Of a stretch of 63,968 bases of DNA, positions 42,384 to 49,653 are shown one piece after another (the stretch's first letter is position 1; every line of letters begins with the position of its first letter). The stretch covers positions 3,252,877 through 3,316,844 of the forward strand of contig NZ_CH902578.1 of NCBI RefSeq assembly GCF_000152805.1, given 5' to 3'. Source of the stretch: Maritimibacter alkaliphilus HTCC2654 (GTDB taxonomy: Bacteria > Pseudomonadota > Alphaproteobacteria > Rhodobacterales > Rhodobacteraceae). A program made the position numbers and the translations under genes. Below the pieces are notes generated by a model. That model did no database searches, was not told the DNA's origin, and saw nothing but the letters and a program-made list of their open reading frames with translations.

Positions 42384-43416
42384 CCCGAACCCGCCCTACA
42401 AACGGATCGCCACCGAAGAGGCGTGGCTGCCGCAGGAGATTCTCGAACTCTACCGCGCCGAGATCCGCGACAAGGCGATCAACGAACCCGGCTTTCAGGC
42501 GCTCTGGGGCTTCTTCGCAGGCGACAATCCGATCGCCAAGGATCACAACCGCCGGATCGTCGATCTCGGGGAGGAGCGCCTTGCGGACATGGACCGCGCG
42601 GGCATCGACATCGCGGTTCTGTCGCTGTCTTCGCCCGGCGTCCAGATCTTCGACGCCGCGACCGCGACGAGCCTTGCCATTCGCGCCAACGACGAACTCG
42701 CCGAAGGGATCGCGAAAAACCCGGATCGCTACGTGGGTTTGGCCGCGTTTTCGCCGCTCGACCCGGAAGGCGGCGCGAAAGAGCTCGAGCGCGGCGTGAC
42801 CAAGCTGGGCCTTCGGGGCGGCATCCTGAACTCGCACACGCTCGGCACCTATATGGACGACGAAAAATACTGGGACGTGTTCGAAGCGGCCGAAAGCCTC
42901 GGCGTGCCGATCTACCTGCACCCGAACACGCCGTCGCCGCAGATGTTGGAGCCTTTCCTGTCGCGCGGTCTCGACGCGGCGGTTTACGGTTTCGCCTGCG
43001 AGACGGGGCTGCACGCGTTGCGGCTGATCGTGTCCGGGCTGTTCGACCGGTTCCCGAAGCTTCAGATCGTGCTCGGCCATACGGGCGAGGCTTTGCCGTT
43101 CTGGCTCTACCGGCTCGATTTCATGCACACCCGTCTGTCGCATTCGAACCGGTATCCGGGCGTCGGGCCGCTCAAGCGCAAGATGTCCGAATACCTGCGT
43201 GAGAACTTCTACTACACCTCCTCCGGCGTCGGGGACCCCAAGCCGGTCATGTACGTGCAGGACGTCATCGGTGCCGACCGCATGATGTATGCGATGGATT
43301 ATCCGTGGCAGTACGTGGTCGAGGAAACCGCGTTCTTCGACGCAATGCCGGTGCCGCCCGAGACGCTGAAGGCGTTCTACGAGGATAACGCCCGGAAGGT
43401 CTTCGGCATCTCATGA
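42370..43416 (+). CDS. Amidohydrolase-type decarboxylase, LigW/gamma-resorcylate family
   Basis: The 348-residue protein belongs to the ACMSD/gamma-resorcylate decarboxylase branch of the amidohydrolase superfamily. IATEEAW (13-19) gives the metal-binding Glu with Ala in place of the family's usual His, as in LigW-like enzymes. IYLHPNT provides the metal His and LGHTGEALPFW a substrate-site His. MYAMDYPW carries the metal Asp. It likely removes CO2 from a carboxylated phenol without oxygen. Spacing with the upstream permease and the downstream monooxygenase (ATGA overlap) shows one operon. The exact acid cannot be told. Confidence 0.85.
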   Translation: MPEHNPNPPYKRIATEEAWLPQEILELYRAEIRDKAINEPGFQALWGFFAGDNPIAKDHNRRIVDLGEERLADMDRAGIDIAVLSLSSPGVQIFDAATATSLAIRANDELAEGIAKNPDRYVGLAAFSPLDPEGGAKELERGVTKLGLRGGILNSHTLGTYMDDEKYWDVFEAAESLGVPIYLHPNTPSPQMLEPFLSRGLDAAVYGFACETGLHALRLIVSGLFDRFPKLQIVLGHTGEALPFWLYRLDFMHTRLSHSNRYPGVGPLKRKMSEYLRENFYYTSSGVGDPKPVMYVQDVIGADRMMYAMDYPWQYVVEETAFFDAMPVPPETLKAFYEDNARKVFGIS

Positions 43417-45062
43417 CCGACCTGTCCGCAGATGTCGTGATCGTCGGGGCCGGTCCGGTCGGGCTGACGCTGGCGATGGAGCTTGACCGGCACGGTGTCT
43501 CGACCCTCATCGTCGAAAAGCGCCGCGCCGGTGAACCACCGAGCGTCAAGTGCAATCACGTCTCAGCGCGCTCGATGGAGATCTTCAGAGGCCTCGGCAT
43601 CGCCGACGATATTCGCGCGACCGGCCTGCCGGACGATTATCCGCACAGTGTCAGCTATCGCACCACACTCACGGGGCGCGAGATCGCCTGCGTTCCCATC
43701 CCGTCGCGTGCGGGGCGGGAGCGCGGCGATCCTGGACCAGACACCGACTGGCCGACACCGGAACCTCCGCATCGCATCAACCAGATCTATCTCGAACCCG
43801 TTCTGTTCGAGGCGGCGCTGGCGCGGTCGGGGATCACGGTGCTGAATGAGGCGGAGGTGACGGATTTCACGCAATCCGCGGGCGGTGTCCGGGTCGAGAT
43901 ACGGGGGGCGGGCGGCGAGGCCCTCAGCGCCCAAGGCCGGTATCTGGTCGGATGCGACGGCGGGCGGTCGATGGTTCGCGGCGCGATCGGTGCCAAGCTT
44001 CGCGGTGACGCGGTGGTTCAGCGCGTGCAATCGACCTACATCCGCGCGCCCGGGCTTATCGACCTGATGGAAGTGCCGCCGACTTGGGGGATGTTCGCCT
44101 TCAACCCCGTGCGCACCGGCGTCGTCTATTCCATCGATGGGCGCGAAACTTGGCTCGTCCACAATTACCTGAGGGATGACGAGGCCGATTTCGACAGCAT
44201 CGACCGCGATTGGGCGATCCGGCAGATCCTTGGGGTCGATGACGATTTCGAATTCGACATGCTCGCGCGCGAAGACTGGTTCGGGCGCCGGCTGGTGTCT
44301 GACAAGCTGCGCGAGGGCAATGTCTTCATCTGTGGCGACGCGGCGCATTTGTGGGTGCCATACGCGGGCTACGGCATGAATGCCGGGATCGCGGATGCGC
44401 ACAATCTGGCCATGCACATGGGCGGGGTCTTTGCCGGTTGGGCCGACCCACGGTCGCTGGACGCGCACGAGGCCGAGCGACTGCCGATTACCGAGCAGGT
44501 GTCCTATTTCGCGATGAACCATGCGCATGAGATGGCCCGCAAGCGCAAGGCCGTGCCGCCCGAGATCGACGACGACACGCCCGAAGGCGCGGCTGCGCGC
44601 GAGACGGCGGGGCGGGCACTCTATGACCTGAACGTTCAGCAGTATTGCTGTGCGGGCCTGAACTTCGGCTATTATTACGACGCCTCACCGCTGATCGCGA
44701 AGGACGGCACCCCGCCGCCCTACACGATGGGCAGTTTCACGGCTTCGACCGTTCCGGGCGCCCGTCTGCCGAACGTGCAGGTGGAGGCGGAGCGGTGGCT
44801 CTATGACGTTCAGGGCGACCGCTTCGCCTTGGTGCGAACGGACACGTCCGTCGACGTGGATGCGCTTCTGGACGCCGCGCGGGCCGCCGGTTTGCCGATC
44901 ACGTTGATCGACCTGCCGGATGCCCCCGCGCCCTATGCCGAGGCGCTGGTGCTGGCCCGCCCGGACAACCACATCGCATGGCGCGGGAACGCACTCCCGC
45001 CTGACCCGGAGGCCCTTGTCGCACTGCTGCGCGGCGCACGGATGGCCGAGGTGGCGGCATGA
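43413..45062 (+). CDS. FAD-dependent aromatic monooxygenase
   Basis: The 549-residue flavoprotein hydroxylase has the FAD site VVIVGAGPVGLTLAMELDR and the second GD motif CGDAAHLWVPYAGYGMNAGIADAHNLA, which together mark the phenol/MhpA/TfdB-type hydroxylases. The long C-terminal part (about 410-549) forms the usual thioredoxin-like domain. It would add oxygen to a phenolic ring, probably the product of the decarboxylase upstream. The ATG overlaps that gene's stop, and its own stop overlaps the next start (ATGA). Predicted cofactors are FAD and NAD(P)H. Confidence 0.9.
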   Translation: MTDLSADVVIVGAGPVGLTLAMELDRHGVSTLIVEKRRAGEPPSVKCNHVSARSMEIFRGLGIADDIRATGLPDDYPHSVSYRTTLTGREIACVPIPSRAGRERGDPGPDTDWPTPEPPHRINQIYLEPVLFEAALARSGITVLNEAEVTDFTQSAGGVRVEIRGAGGEALSAQGRYLVGCDGGRSMVRGAIGAKLRGDAVVQRVQSTYIRAPGLIDLMEVPPTWGMFAFNPVRTGVVYSIDGRETWLVHNYLRDDEADFDSIDRDWAIRQILGVDDDFEFDMLAREDWFGRRLVSDKLREGNVFICGDAAHLWVPYAGYGMNAGIADAHNLAMHMGGVFAGWADPRSLDAHEAERLPITEQVSYFAMNHAHEMARKRKAVPPEIDDDTPEGAAARETAGRALYDLNVQQYCCAGLNFGYYYDASPLIAKDGTPPPYTMGSFTASTVPGARLPNVQVEAERWLYDVQGDRFALVRTDTSVDVDALLDAARAAGLPITLIDLPDAPAPYAEALVLARPDNHIAWRGNALPPDPEALVALLRGARMAEVAA

Positions 45063-46030
45063 TCGTCGACGTCCACACGCACATGCTTACCGAAGATTAC
45101 CTCGATCTGCTGCGCCGCGAGGGCGGGCCGGACTATTCGTTTCGCACGCTTCCGGGCGGGGGAGAGGTGATCGACAAGTGCGGCGTGCCGTTCTTCACGC
45201 TCCTGCCGCCGATGTGGGATTTCGACCAACGCATTCGCGACATGGACGCCGACGGGGTCGATGTCTCGGTCATCTCGCTGACCTCGCCCAATGCGATCTT
45301 CCCTGATGCCGATCTGGGCAGGCGCGCGGCGCGGCTGATGAACGATGCCTTCGCCGAGGCGCGCACCGCCCATCCCGATCGACTGCGGTGGTTCGCCTCG
45401 CTCCCGTGGACCGATCCGACCGCCGCGGGCGAGGAACTCTTGCGCGCGGTCGCGCTCGGGGCCTCGGGCGTCATCGCGGTCGCGACCGTCGACGGCACGC
45501 CGCTCACGGATCGCGCCTTCGCGCCGATCTGGGCCGCGATCGACGCGGCGGGCCTGCCGGTCTTCCTGCATCCGTCCGTGCCGCCGGGTGGCGAGGCGCT
45601 GGGCCTTGGCGACTACAACCTCTCGCCCCCGGTCGGCTTCGTCTTCGATACCACGCTCGCAATCAGCCGGATGCTCTATGACGGGTTTTTCGATCGCTAT
45701 CCGAACCTGCACATGATCCTGGCCCACGGGGGCGGCACGCTGCCGTTCCTGATCGGGCGGCTGGACATTTGCCACGAGCGCATCCCGGCCTGCGCGGCCG
45801 GCACGAACCATCGACCCTCGCACTTCCTAGACCGGATCTACCTCGACAGTGTGGTCTACACCAAAGGCGCCCTCGACTTGTGCATCGAGACGGTGGGCGC
45901 GGATCGGATCCTGTTCGGGTCCGACTACCCCCACAACATCGGGGACATGAAGGGGCGACTCGACCTGCTCGGGGCAAGTGCCGCGGCGCACGAAAGCGCG
46001 GCGGCGAGCCTGTTCGGCCTGCCGGACTGA
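45059..46030 (+). CDS. Amidohydrolase, ACMSD-type
   Basis: The 323-residue member of the amidohydrolase superfamily has the metal-binding VHTHM at residues 5-9 (H6, H8), a metal His in VFLHPSVP, a His in ILAHGGGTLPFLIGRLD, and Asp in LFGSDYPHN. The ACMSD group decarboxylates or hydrolyses ring-fission or carboxylated intermediates. It is the last gene of the LysR cluster and differs from the earlier LigW-like gene, keeping the HxH pair that the other lacks. The stem-loop at 46113-46137 may mark the operon end. Confidence 0.85.
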   Translation: MIVDVHTHMLTEDYLDLLRREGGPDYSFRTLPGGGEVIDKCGVPFFTLLPPMWDFDQRIRDMDADGVDVSVISLTSPNAIFPDADLGRRAARLMNDAFAEARTAHPDRLRWFASLPWTDPTAAGEELLRAVALGASGVIAVATVDGTPLTDRAFAPIWAAIDAAGLPVFLHPSVPPGGEALGLGDYNLSPPVGFVFDTTLAISRMLYDGFFDRYPNLHMILAHGGGTLPFLIGRLDICHERIPACAAGTNHRPSHFLDRIYLDSVVYTKGALDLCIETVGADRILFGSDYPHNIGDMKGRLDLLGASAAAHESAAASLFGLPD

Positions 46031-46112
46031 CGGGTCGGAGAGGCAAGCCGTTTTCGTGAAACGGAGCAAGGCAATGATGGGCGTTCGACCACGAAACGAG
46101 GGTTGGGCCTCG

Positions 46113-46137
46113 GCCCGGACTGTGCGGCGGTCCGGGC
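46113..46137 (+). terminator. Stem-loop after the catabolic operon, possible terminator
   Basis: GCCCGGAC (46113-46120) pairs with GTCCGGGC (46130-46137) across a 9-base loop. There is no T-run. The 250 bases from 46031 to 46283 hold no gene I can support. Confidence 0.35.
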
Positions 46138-46283
46138 AACTCGCACCCAAGGGGCGGAGTTTGGCCTAGGACTACCCGCGCAACGGGAGAAACTGTTCAC
46201 CGGAAGTGCAAAGCGAAAAGCACCCTGCGCTTGCCCTCTGCAACATCAAGACGACCAATTTCATGCCAATGACCTGATGTCTT

Positions 46284-46360
46284 TGGCGACCCCTCCAGGA
46301 CTCGAACCCGGAACCTGCTGATTAGAAGTCAGCTGCTCTATCCAGTTGAGCTAAGGGGCC
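46284..46360 (-). tRNA. tRNA-Arg (anticodon TCT)
   Basis: The minus strand folds as a full tRNA of 77 bases with an encoded CCA end. The acceptor stem is GGCCCCT with AGGGGTC (one G-T pair), discriminator G. The anticodon loop CTTCTAA gives anticodon TCT, reading AGA. The T-loop contains GGTTCGAGTCC. It sits alone, after the catabolic cluster and before small membrane genes. Confidence 0.93.
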
Positions 46361-46412
46361 GCTTGCAGGCGAGATAGCCGCAGCAACCGACCCCATGCAA
46401 CCGCTTTCACGC

Positions 46413-46589
46413 CTATCCGCGCAACTTGCGGCCCACCATCCACACGACCGGCAGCGCCACCACGAAGCCGGCGACGGCGGCCCAGACGATCGGCATGGTC
46501 GTGGTGTAGCCCGCCGTCAGCGCGGCGACGATGAATATACCGGCGAGCGTCGTGCCGCCCATGGCGTAAAGCGCAATCCAAAGGAACAT
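46413..46589 (-). CDS. Small two-segment membrane protein (paralogue 1)
   Basis: The 58-residue protein has two hydrophobic segments with TTLAGIFIVAALTAG and AAVAGFVVALPVVWMVGRKLRG. GGGAGGG, 5 bases from the ATG at 46589, is an excellent ribosome site. Similar tiny proteins in Rhodobacteraceae are often labelled CTP synthetase by mistake; this one has no enzyme features. The neighbouring gene at 46672-46848 encodes a related protein with the same G-TLAG and AG-V-A-P spacing, so the two arose by duplication. Function is unknown. Confidence 0.75.
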   Translation of the reverse strand: MFLWIALYAMGGTTLAGIFIVAALTAGYTTTMPIVWAAVAGFVVALPVVWMVGRKLRG

Positions 46590-46671
46590 CGTTCCCTCCC
46601 CAATTCACACGCGCGTTCCGGGTGAAGATGCGCAGGCGGGCCGGACCTGTCCTTGATCTACGTCATTCCGT

Positions 46672-46848
46672 TTACTGAATGCGTTTGGCGATGACGAAGG
46701 CAATGGGCCACGCGATCACCCAGCCCGCGACGGCCGAGGCCAAGAGAGGCCAGAGGCCGGTCACACCCGACACCAGCGCGATCACGACGGCCACGCCCGC
46801 GAGCGTGGCCCCGATGATCGAGTGCATCATGAAGACGAGGCGGGTCAC
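46672..46848 (-). CDS. Small two-segment membrane protein (paralogue 2)
   Basis: The 58-residue paralogue of the protein at 46413-46589 has GATLAGVAVVIALVSG and SAVAGWVIAWPIAFVIAKRIQ. It probably starts with GTG at 46848, which overlaps the stop of the cytochrome b561 gene (GTGA), so it is translated with that gene. An ATG at 46830 is an alternative. The link to the cytochrome suggests a role with membrane electron carriers, but this is inference. Confidence 0.65.
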   Translation of the reverse strand: MTRLVFMMHSIIGATLAGVAVVIALVSGVTGLWPLLASAVAGWVIAWPIAFVIAKRIQ

Positions 46849-47330
46849 GGGTTCGGGCGCACCATCCGCGTCATGACGTCGGACTTGAAGATCACCCGTT
46901 GCGCGACCGCGCCGAGGAAGTGGATCAGCACGACGATGAGCAGAACGGTCTTGAGCAGTTCATGCCCCTCGGCCGCGTTTTCGATGCCGCCGAACCAAGC
47001 GACCGCGCCCGACACCGGGACGAGGATCATCAGAAGATAAAGGGTGACGTGCGTGGCATGTGCGGCAAGCTTCAGCACGGCAGGCTCGTTCTCGGGCAAC
47101 GGCGGGGCACCCCGCCGCAACTTGATCGCGAGCCGCCAGATCGCCAGAGCCAGAACGGCCAACCCGGTGAACACGTGCTGCGCCACAAGCGCGTTGGCCT
47201 CGTAGCCGCCTGTGCGCATGAGGCTGCGCCACGCCTCGGACATGGCATCGTGAAACACGAATTGCGCGGCGATCAGAAGGAAGATGGCCCAGTGCAGAAT
47301 GATCTGGGTGCGGGTATATCCATGCGGCAT
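46845..47330 (-). CDS. Cytochrome b561 family protein
   Basis: The 161-residue protein has four membrane segments. The heme-ligand candidates H13 (LHW), H52 (QHVFTG), H91/H94 (HATH) and H137 (IHFLG) match the cytochrome b561 pattern with two b hemes. Bacterial members pass electrons to or from the quinone pool, some as superoxide:quinone oxidoreductases (CybB). No periplasmic partner such as a YceI-type protein is next to it; instead a small two-segment membrane protein overlaps its stop codon. Confidence 0.9.
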   Translation of the reverse strand: MPHGYTRTQIILHWAIFLLIAAQFVFHDAMSEAWRSLMRTGGYEANALVAQHVFTGLAVLALAIWRLAIKLRRGAPPLPENEPAVLKLAAHATHVTLYLLMILVPVSGAVAWFGGIENAAEGHELLKTVLLIVVLIHFLGAVAQRVIFKSDVMTRMVRPNP

Positions 47331-47398
47331 GGCGAAGCTCCGGGTTGTTCACCCCTAACATACGCCACGCCACGGCATTTCCGTCGCGGTAATTCGCC

Positions 47399-47620
47399 TC
47401 AGGCCGGGATGTGCCGGTCGGTCTTCCAGTCGGGATCGTCGCGGCGCACCTTCTTGGTGTTCCACAGGCCCGCGGGGATGCCCACGACCAGACCGACGAC
47501 GCCGGCGACGACGAAGGTCACCCATGTGAACAGCCCAAGCGCAAGCCCGGCGATCACCACCGCACCGGCGACGCAGAGCGCCCAGAGCGGGATGAAAAGC
47601 AGTCTCCAACCATGTTTCAT
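47399..47620 (-). CDS. Small membrane protein, unknown
   Basis: The 73-residue protein has two hydrophobic segments (about 5-25 and 28-52) and a charged tail NTKKVRRDDPDWKTDRHIPA. GGAGACAC precedes the ATG. It is a conserved-looking hypothetical with no recognised family. Genes on both sides run in the same direction but with gaps of about 65 bases. Confidence 0.65.
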   Translation of the reverse strand: MKHGWRLLFIPLWALCVAGAVVIAGLALGLFTWVTFVVAGVVGLVVGIPAGLWNTKKVRRDDPDWKTDRHIPA

Positions 47621-47683
47621 GATGTGTCTCCTTTGCCGCTCAACGCGCGGGCAAAGGGGCCGGTTCCGATGCGCGACGGGTCT

Positions 47684-48058
47684 CTAGGCACCCCTCGCAA
47701 GCGCCTCGCGCAGAAGCGCGGCGTTCTTGCGGTGCGACTTGAACACGAGGTCGAACAGATCACCGACGAGCGGGATGCTCCCGATGACGTAATCGACGCC
47801 CGCATTCCACGCCATCCGCCCGATGGTGCGCTTGGGCACGCCGTGTTTCCACACGACCGACATGATCCATAGCGAGGGCAGGAGCATCGCCGTGTCACCG
47901 ACGCCGGGGATCAGCCCGATGATCGAGTCCAGGCCGAACCGCAGGCGCGTGCCGGGGATGCCGTAGCGCGTGTCGAGCAGCCGGGCGACCCGGTCCACGC
48001 GGGCGAGGTCCTCGGCACGGTCGGGCAGTCGGGCGGTCAGGGAAGTGTCGGTCGGCAT
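47684..48058 (-). CDS. DUF4112 membrane protein
   Basis: The 124-residue protein matches DUF4112: ARLLDTRYGIPGTRLRFGLDSIIGLIPGVGDTAMLLPSL and IGSIPLVGDLFDLVFKSHRKN. Both halves carry the repeated IP-G-GD hairpin inside membrane-leaning segments. The role is unknown. AAGGAGATACC sits just before the ATG at 48058; the upstream in-frame extension is not part of the family. Confidence 0.88.
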   Translation of the reverse strand: MPTDTSLTARLPDRAEDLARVDRVARLLDTRYGIPGTRLRFGLDSIIGLIPGVGDTAMLLPSLWIMSVVWKHGVPKRTIGRMAWNAGVDYVIGSIPLVGDLFDLVFKSHRKNAALLREALARGA

Positions 48059-48140
48059 CGGTATCTCCTTCGGGAAACCGAACGACCGCCCGCGCGCTCT
48101 TGTTCCGCCGGCGGCGGATGCCGCAGGGGCCAAGCGGGCG

Positions 48141-48572
48141 TCAGAGTGTCCCGTCCGCCAGACGCCGCCGCACCGTTTCGATGATCTGCGAGGTCGAGAT
48201 GCCCTCATGATACGGCAACCGCCGAAGCAACCCGCGCCGTGTCATCGGCTCGAACGCCTCTTCGAACCCCTCGCCGAAATAGACGAAATGATCGGGGCGG
48301 AACCGCTGATACCGCGCCTCGTAGCTGTCTGCGACTTCCGGCAGTGGGTCGATATAGGCCTCATCCACCCAGCGCACCGCCTGAACCTGTTTCAGCCGTT
48401 CCTCGGCGGGCAGGATCGGCGTGCGCTTGTAGCTTTCGACGACGGTATCGACATGGACGCCCACGATCAGGTGGTCGCCGAATGCCTTGGCCTCGCGCAG
48501 CGCGGCGAGGTGGTTGGAGTGCATGAGGTCGAAGACCCCTGTGGTCAGAACCACGGAATGCGGTTTCGCCAT
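48141..48572 (-). CDS. Cytidylyltransferase-like protein (TagD/glycerol-3-phosphate type)
   Basis: The 143-residue protein has the nucleotidyltransferase motif TTGVFDLMHSNHLAALREA with the HxxH-type signature (HSNH) and the closing ISTSQII (ISTTxI-like). It transfers CMP or AMP to a phosphorylated alcohol; the TagD/ECT group makes CDP-glycerol or CDP-ethanolamine. Its start lies inside the 3' end of the LicD-like gene (28-base overlap), so the two proteins are linked. Together they suggest synthesis and attachment of a phospho-alcohol on a surface glycan. Fine specificity is not visible. Confidence 0.8.
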   Translation of the reverse strand: MAKPHSVVLTTGVFDLMHSNHLAALREAKAFGDHLIVGVHVDTVVESYKRTPILPAEERLKQVQAVRWVDEAYIDPLPEVADSYEARYQRFRPDHFVYFGEGFEEAFEPMTRRGLLRRLPYHEGISTSQIIETVRRRLADGTL

Positions 48573-49327
48573 CCTCGTCTCTCCTTGATTTCGAGCGGTG
48601 GCATCGGGTCGGCGGGGGGCATCGGCGGCGGCCCGTCGCCCGCACCCTGCGCCTCGGTCCAGCGCCCCGCGACACGGCGCAGAAATTCGGGCGCGCCGGT
48701 GGCCCGGACAAGACCGGGCGGGCTGAAGAAATGGTCCCAATGGGTGACGGGCACGCGCCAGCCGGGCCCGTAGAAGGCACCGAGCATCCGCTCGGGCGCG
48801 CTCGGACGCCAGAGCCTGACCCCGGCCACGGTGAACCGTTCCCGGCCCGTATGCGGAAACCCGTAGGTGAGGAAGCCGTTGCGAAAACACCCGGTCGAAT
48901 GCAGCATCGGCTGGTCGTAGAACGCCGTGCCGTCCTCGCAATAAAGTCCTGCAATATCGATGTGAAAACTGTCGCGGGAGACGCCGACATTGACCAGCCT
49001 GTTCTGCACGAAAATCTGCCGGAACGGCACGAACCCGGCACCGGCGAGCGTGGCGACAAGGTCGGGGGTCAGGGCCTCCAGCGGCAGCTTCACGTCGATG
49101 TCGTTGTCGCCGGGAATGAAGCCCGCGTCACGGATCAGGCCAAGGAGCGTGCCGTCCGACACGAAATGCTCGACCCCCGCCTTGTCGAGTGTGCGGGAGA
49201 GGTCGCCAAGCGTCGCCAACGCCGCCTCCCAATGGTCCGAGAGCACACGAAACCGGGGCCGCTCATCCGCGCCCAACCGCTCCATCCGGACGCCCACCCG
49301 GTGCTTGATGACGAGTTGCAGGTTCAA
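48545..49327 (-). CDS. LicD-like nucleotidyltransferase-fold protein
   Basis: The protein is about 260 residues. VSDGTLLGLIRDAGFIPGDNDIDVKL holds the G-(T/S) turn and the DxD metal pair of the LicD/fukutin phosphotransferase group, which adds phosphocholine or a similar group to glycans. The start is not certain: a TTG at 49327 has AGGAGG 12 bases upstream, while an ATG at 49285 has only a weak site. It overlaps the cytidylyltransferase gene, its probable supplier of the CDP-activated group. Confidence 0.78.
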   Translation of the reverse strand: MNLQLVIKHRVGVRMERLGADERPRFRVLSDHWEAALATLGDLSRTLDKAGVEHFVSDGTLLGLIRDAGFIPGDNDIDVKLPLEALTPDLVATLAGAGFVPFRQIFVQNRLVNVGVSRDSFHIDIAGLYCEDGTAFYDQPMLHSTGCFRNGFLTYGFPHTGRERFTVAGVRLWRPSAPERMLGAFYGPGWRVPVTHWDHFFSPPGLVRATGAPEFLRRVAGRWTEAQGAGDGPPPMPPADPMPPLEIKERRGWRNRIPWF

Positions 49328-49583
49328 GGTCTGGGGTGTCCTCCTTGTTGGGAGAATAGCGGGTTTGGGTGTGGGGGGTAGGTCCGACGATTTGTTTCAC
49401 CACATCTGTGGCGAGGGCGACTTCGCGGGGGGCTGCGGTGTCGTTGGGTGAACCCGGTGAACCAGGGGTCGCCGGACGGCCCGAGGCTTGGCCGTGGTCG
49501 TCGGTGTGACGGGATGGGCGGTTTAGGGTGGGGATGGATTTGACGTTGTGATGACATGGCATCGTGGAGAAGCGATTGCGTAG

Positions 49584-49601
49584 GGCGGGCGTCAGCCCGC
49601 C
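49584..49601. repeat. REP-like hairpin 1
   Basis: GGCGGGC (49584-49590) and GCCCGCC (49595-49601) flank GTCA; TAG precedes the first arm. The sequence is like the GTAGGGCGGGC-type REP family found widely in bacteria and often moved by RAYT transposases. It sits just downstream of the stop of the gene at 49654. Confidence 0.55.
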
Positions 49602-49626
49602 ATTTGGCGCGAGGGATTGGCGGGGA

Positions 49627-49644
49627 GGCGGGCTAAAGCCCGCC
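49627..49644. repeat. REP-like hairpin 2
   Basis: GGCGGGCT (49627-49634) and AGCCCGCC (49637-49644) flank AA. It lies 25 bases from hairpin 1 and 9 bases beyond the 3' end of the gene at 49654-50631, so the pair may form a BIME-like unit and act as that gene's terminator. Confidence 0.55.
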
Positions 49645-49653
49645 CGTCGGTTG

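Larger units (their letters stand above)
49328..49653. other. Gene-free interval with REP-like hairpins
   Basis: These 326 bases contain no gene. They hold two GC-rich hairpins typical of REP elements, listed separately, next to the foreign-looking gene at 49654-50631. The part 49330-49560 is G/T-rich on the plus strand and shows nothing I can name. Confidence 0.5.

Noticed and set aside
46413-46589. Calling the 58-residue membrane protein CTP synthetase
   Set aside because: It is far too short and has no amidotransferase or synthetase motif; the label in related genomes appears to be a propagated error.
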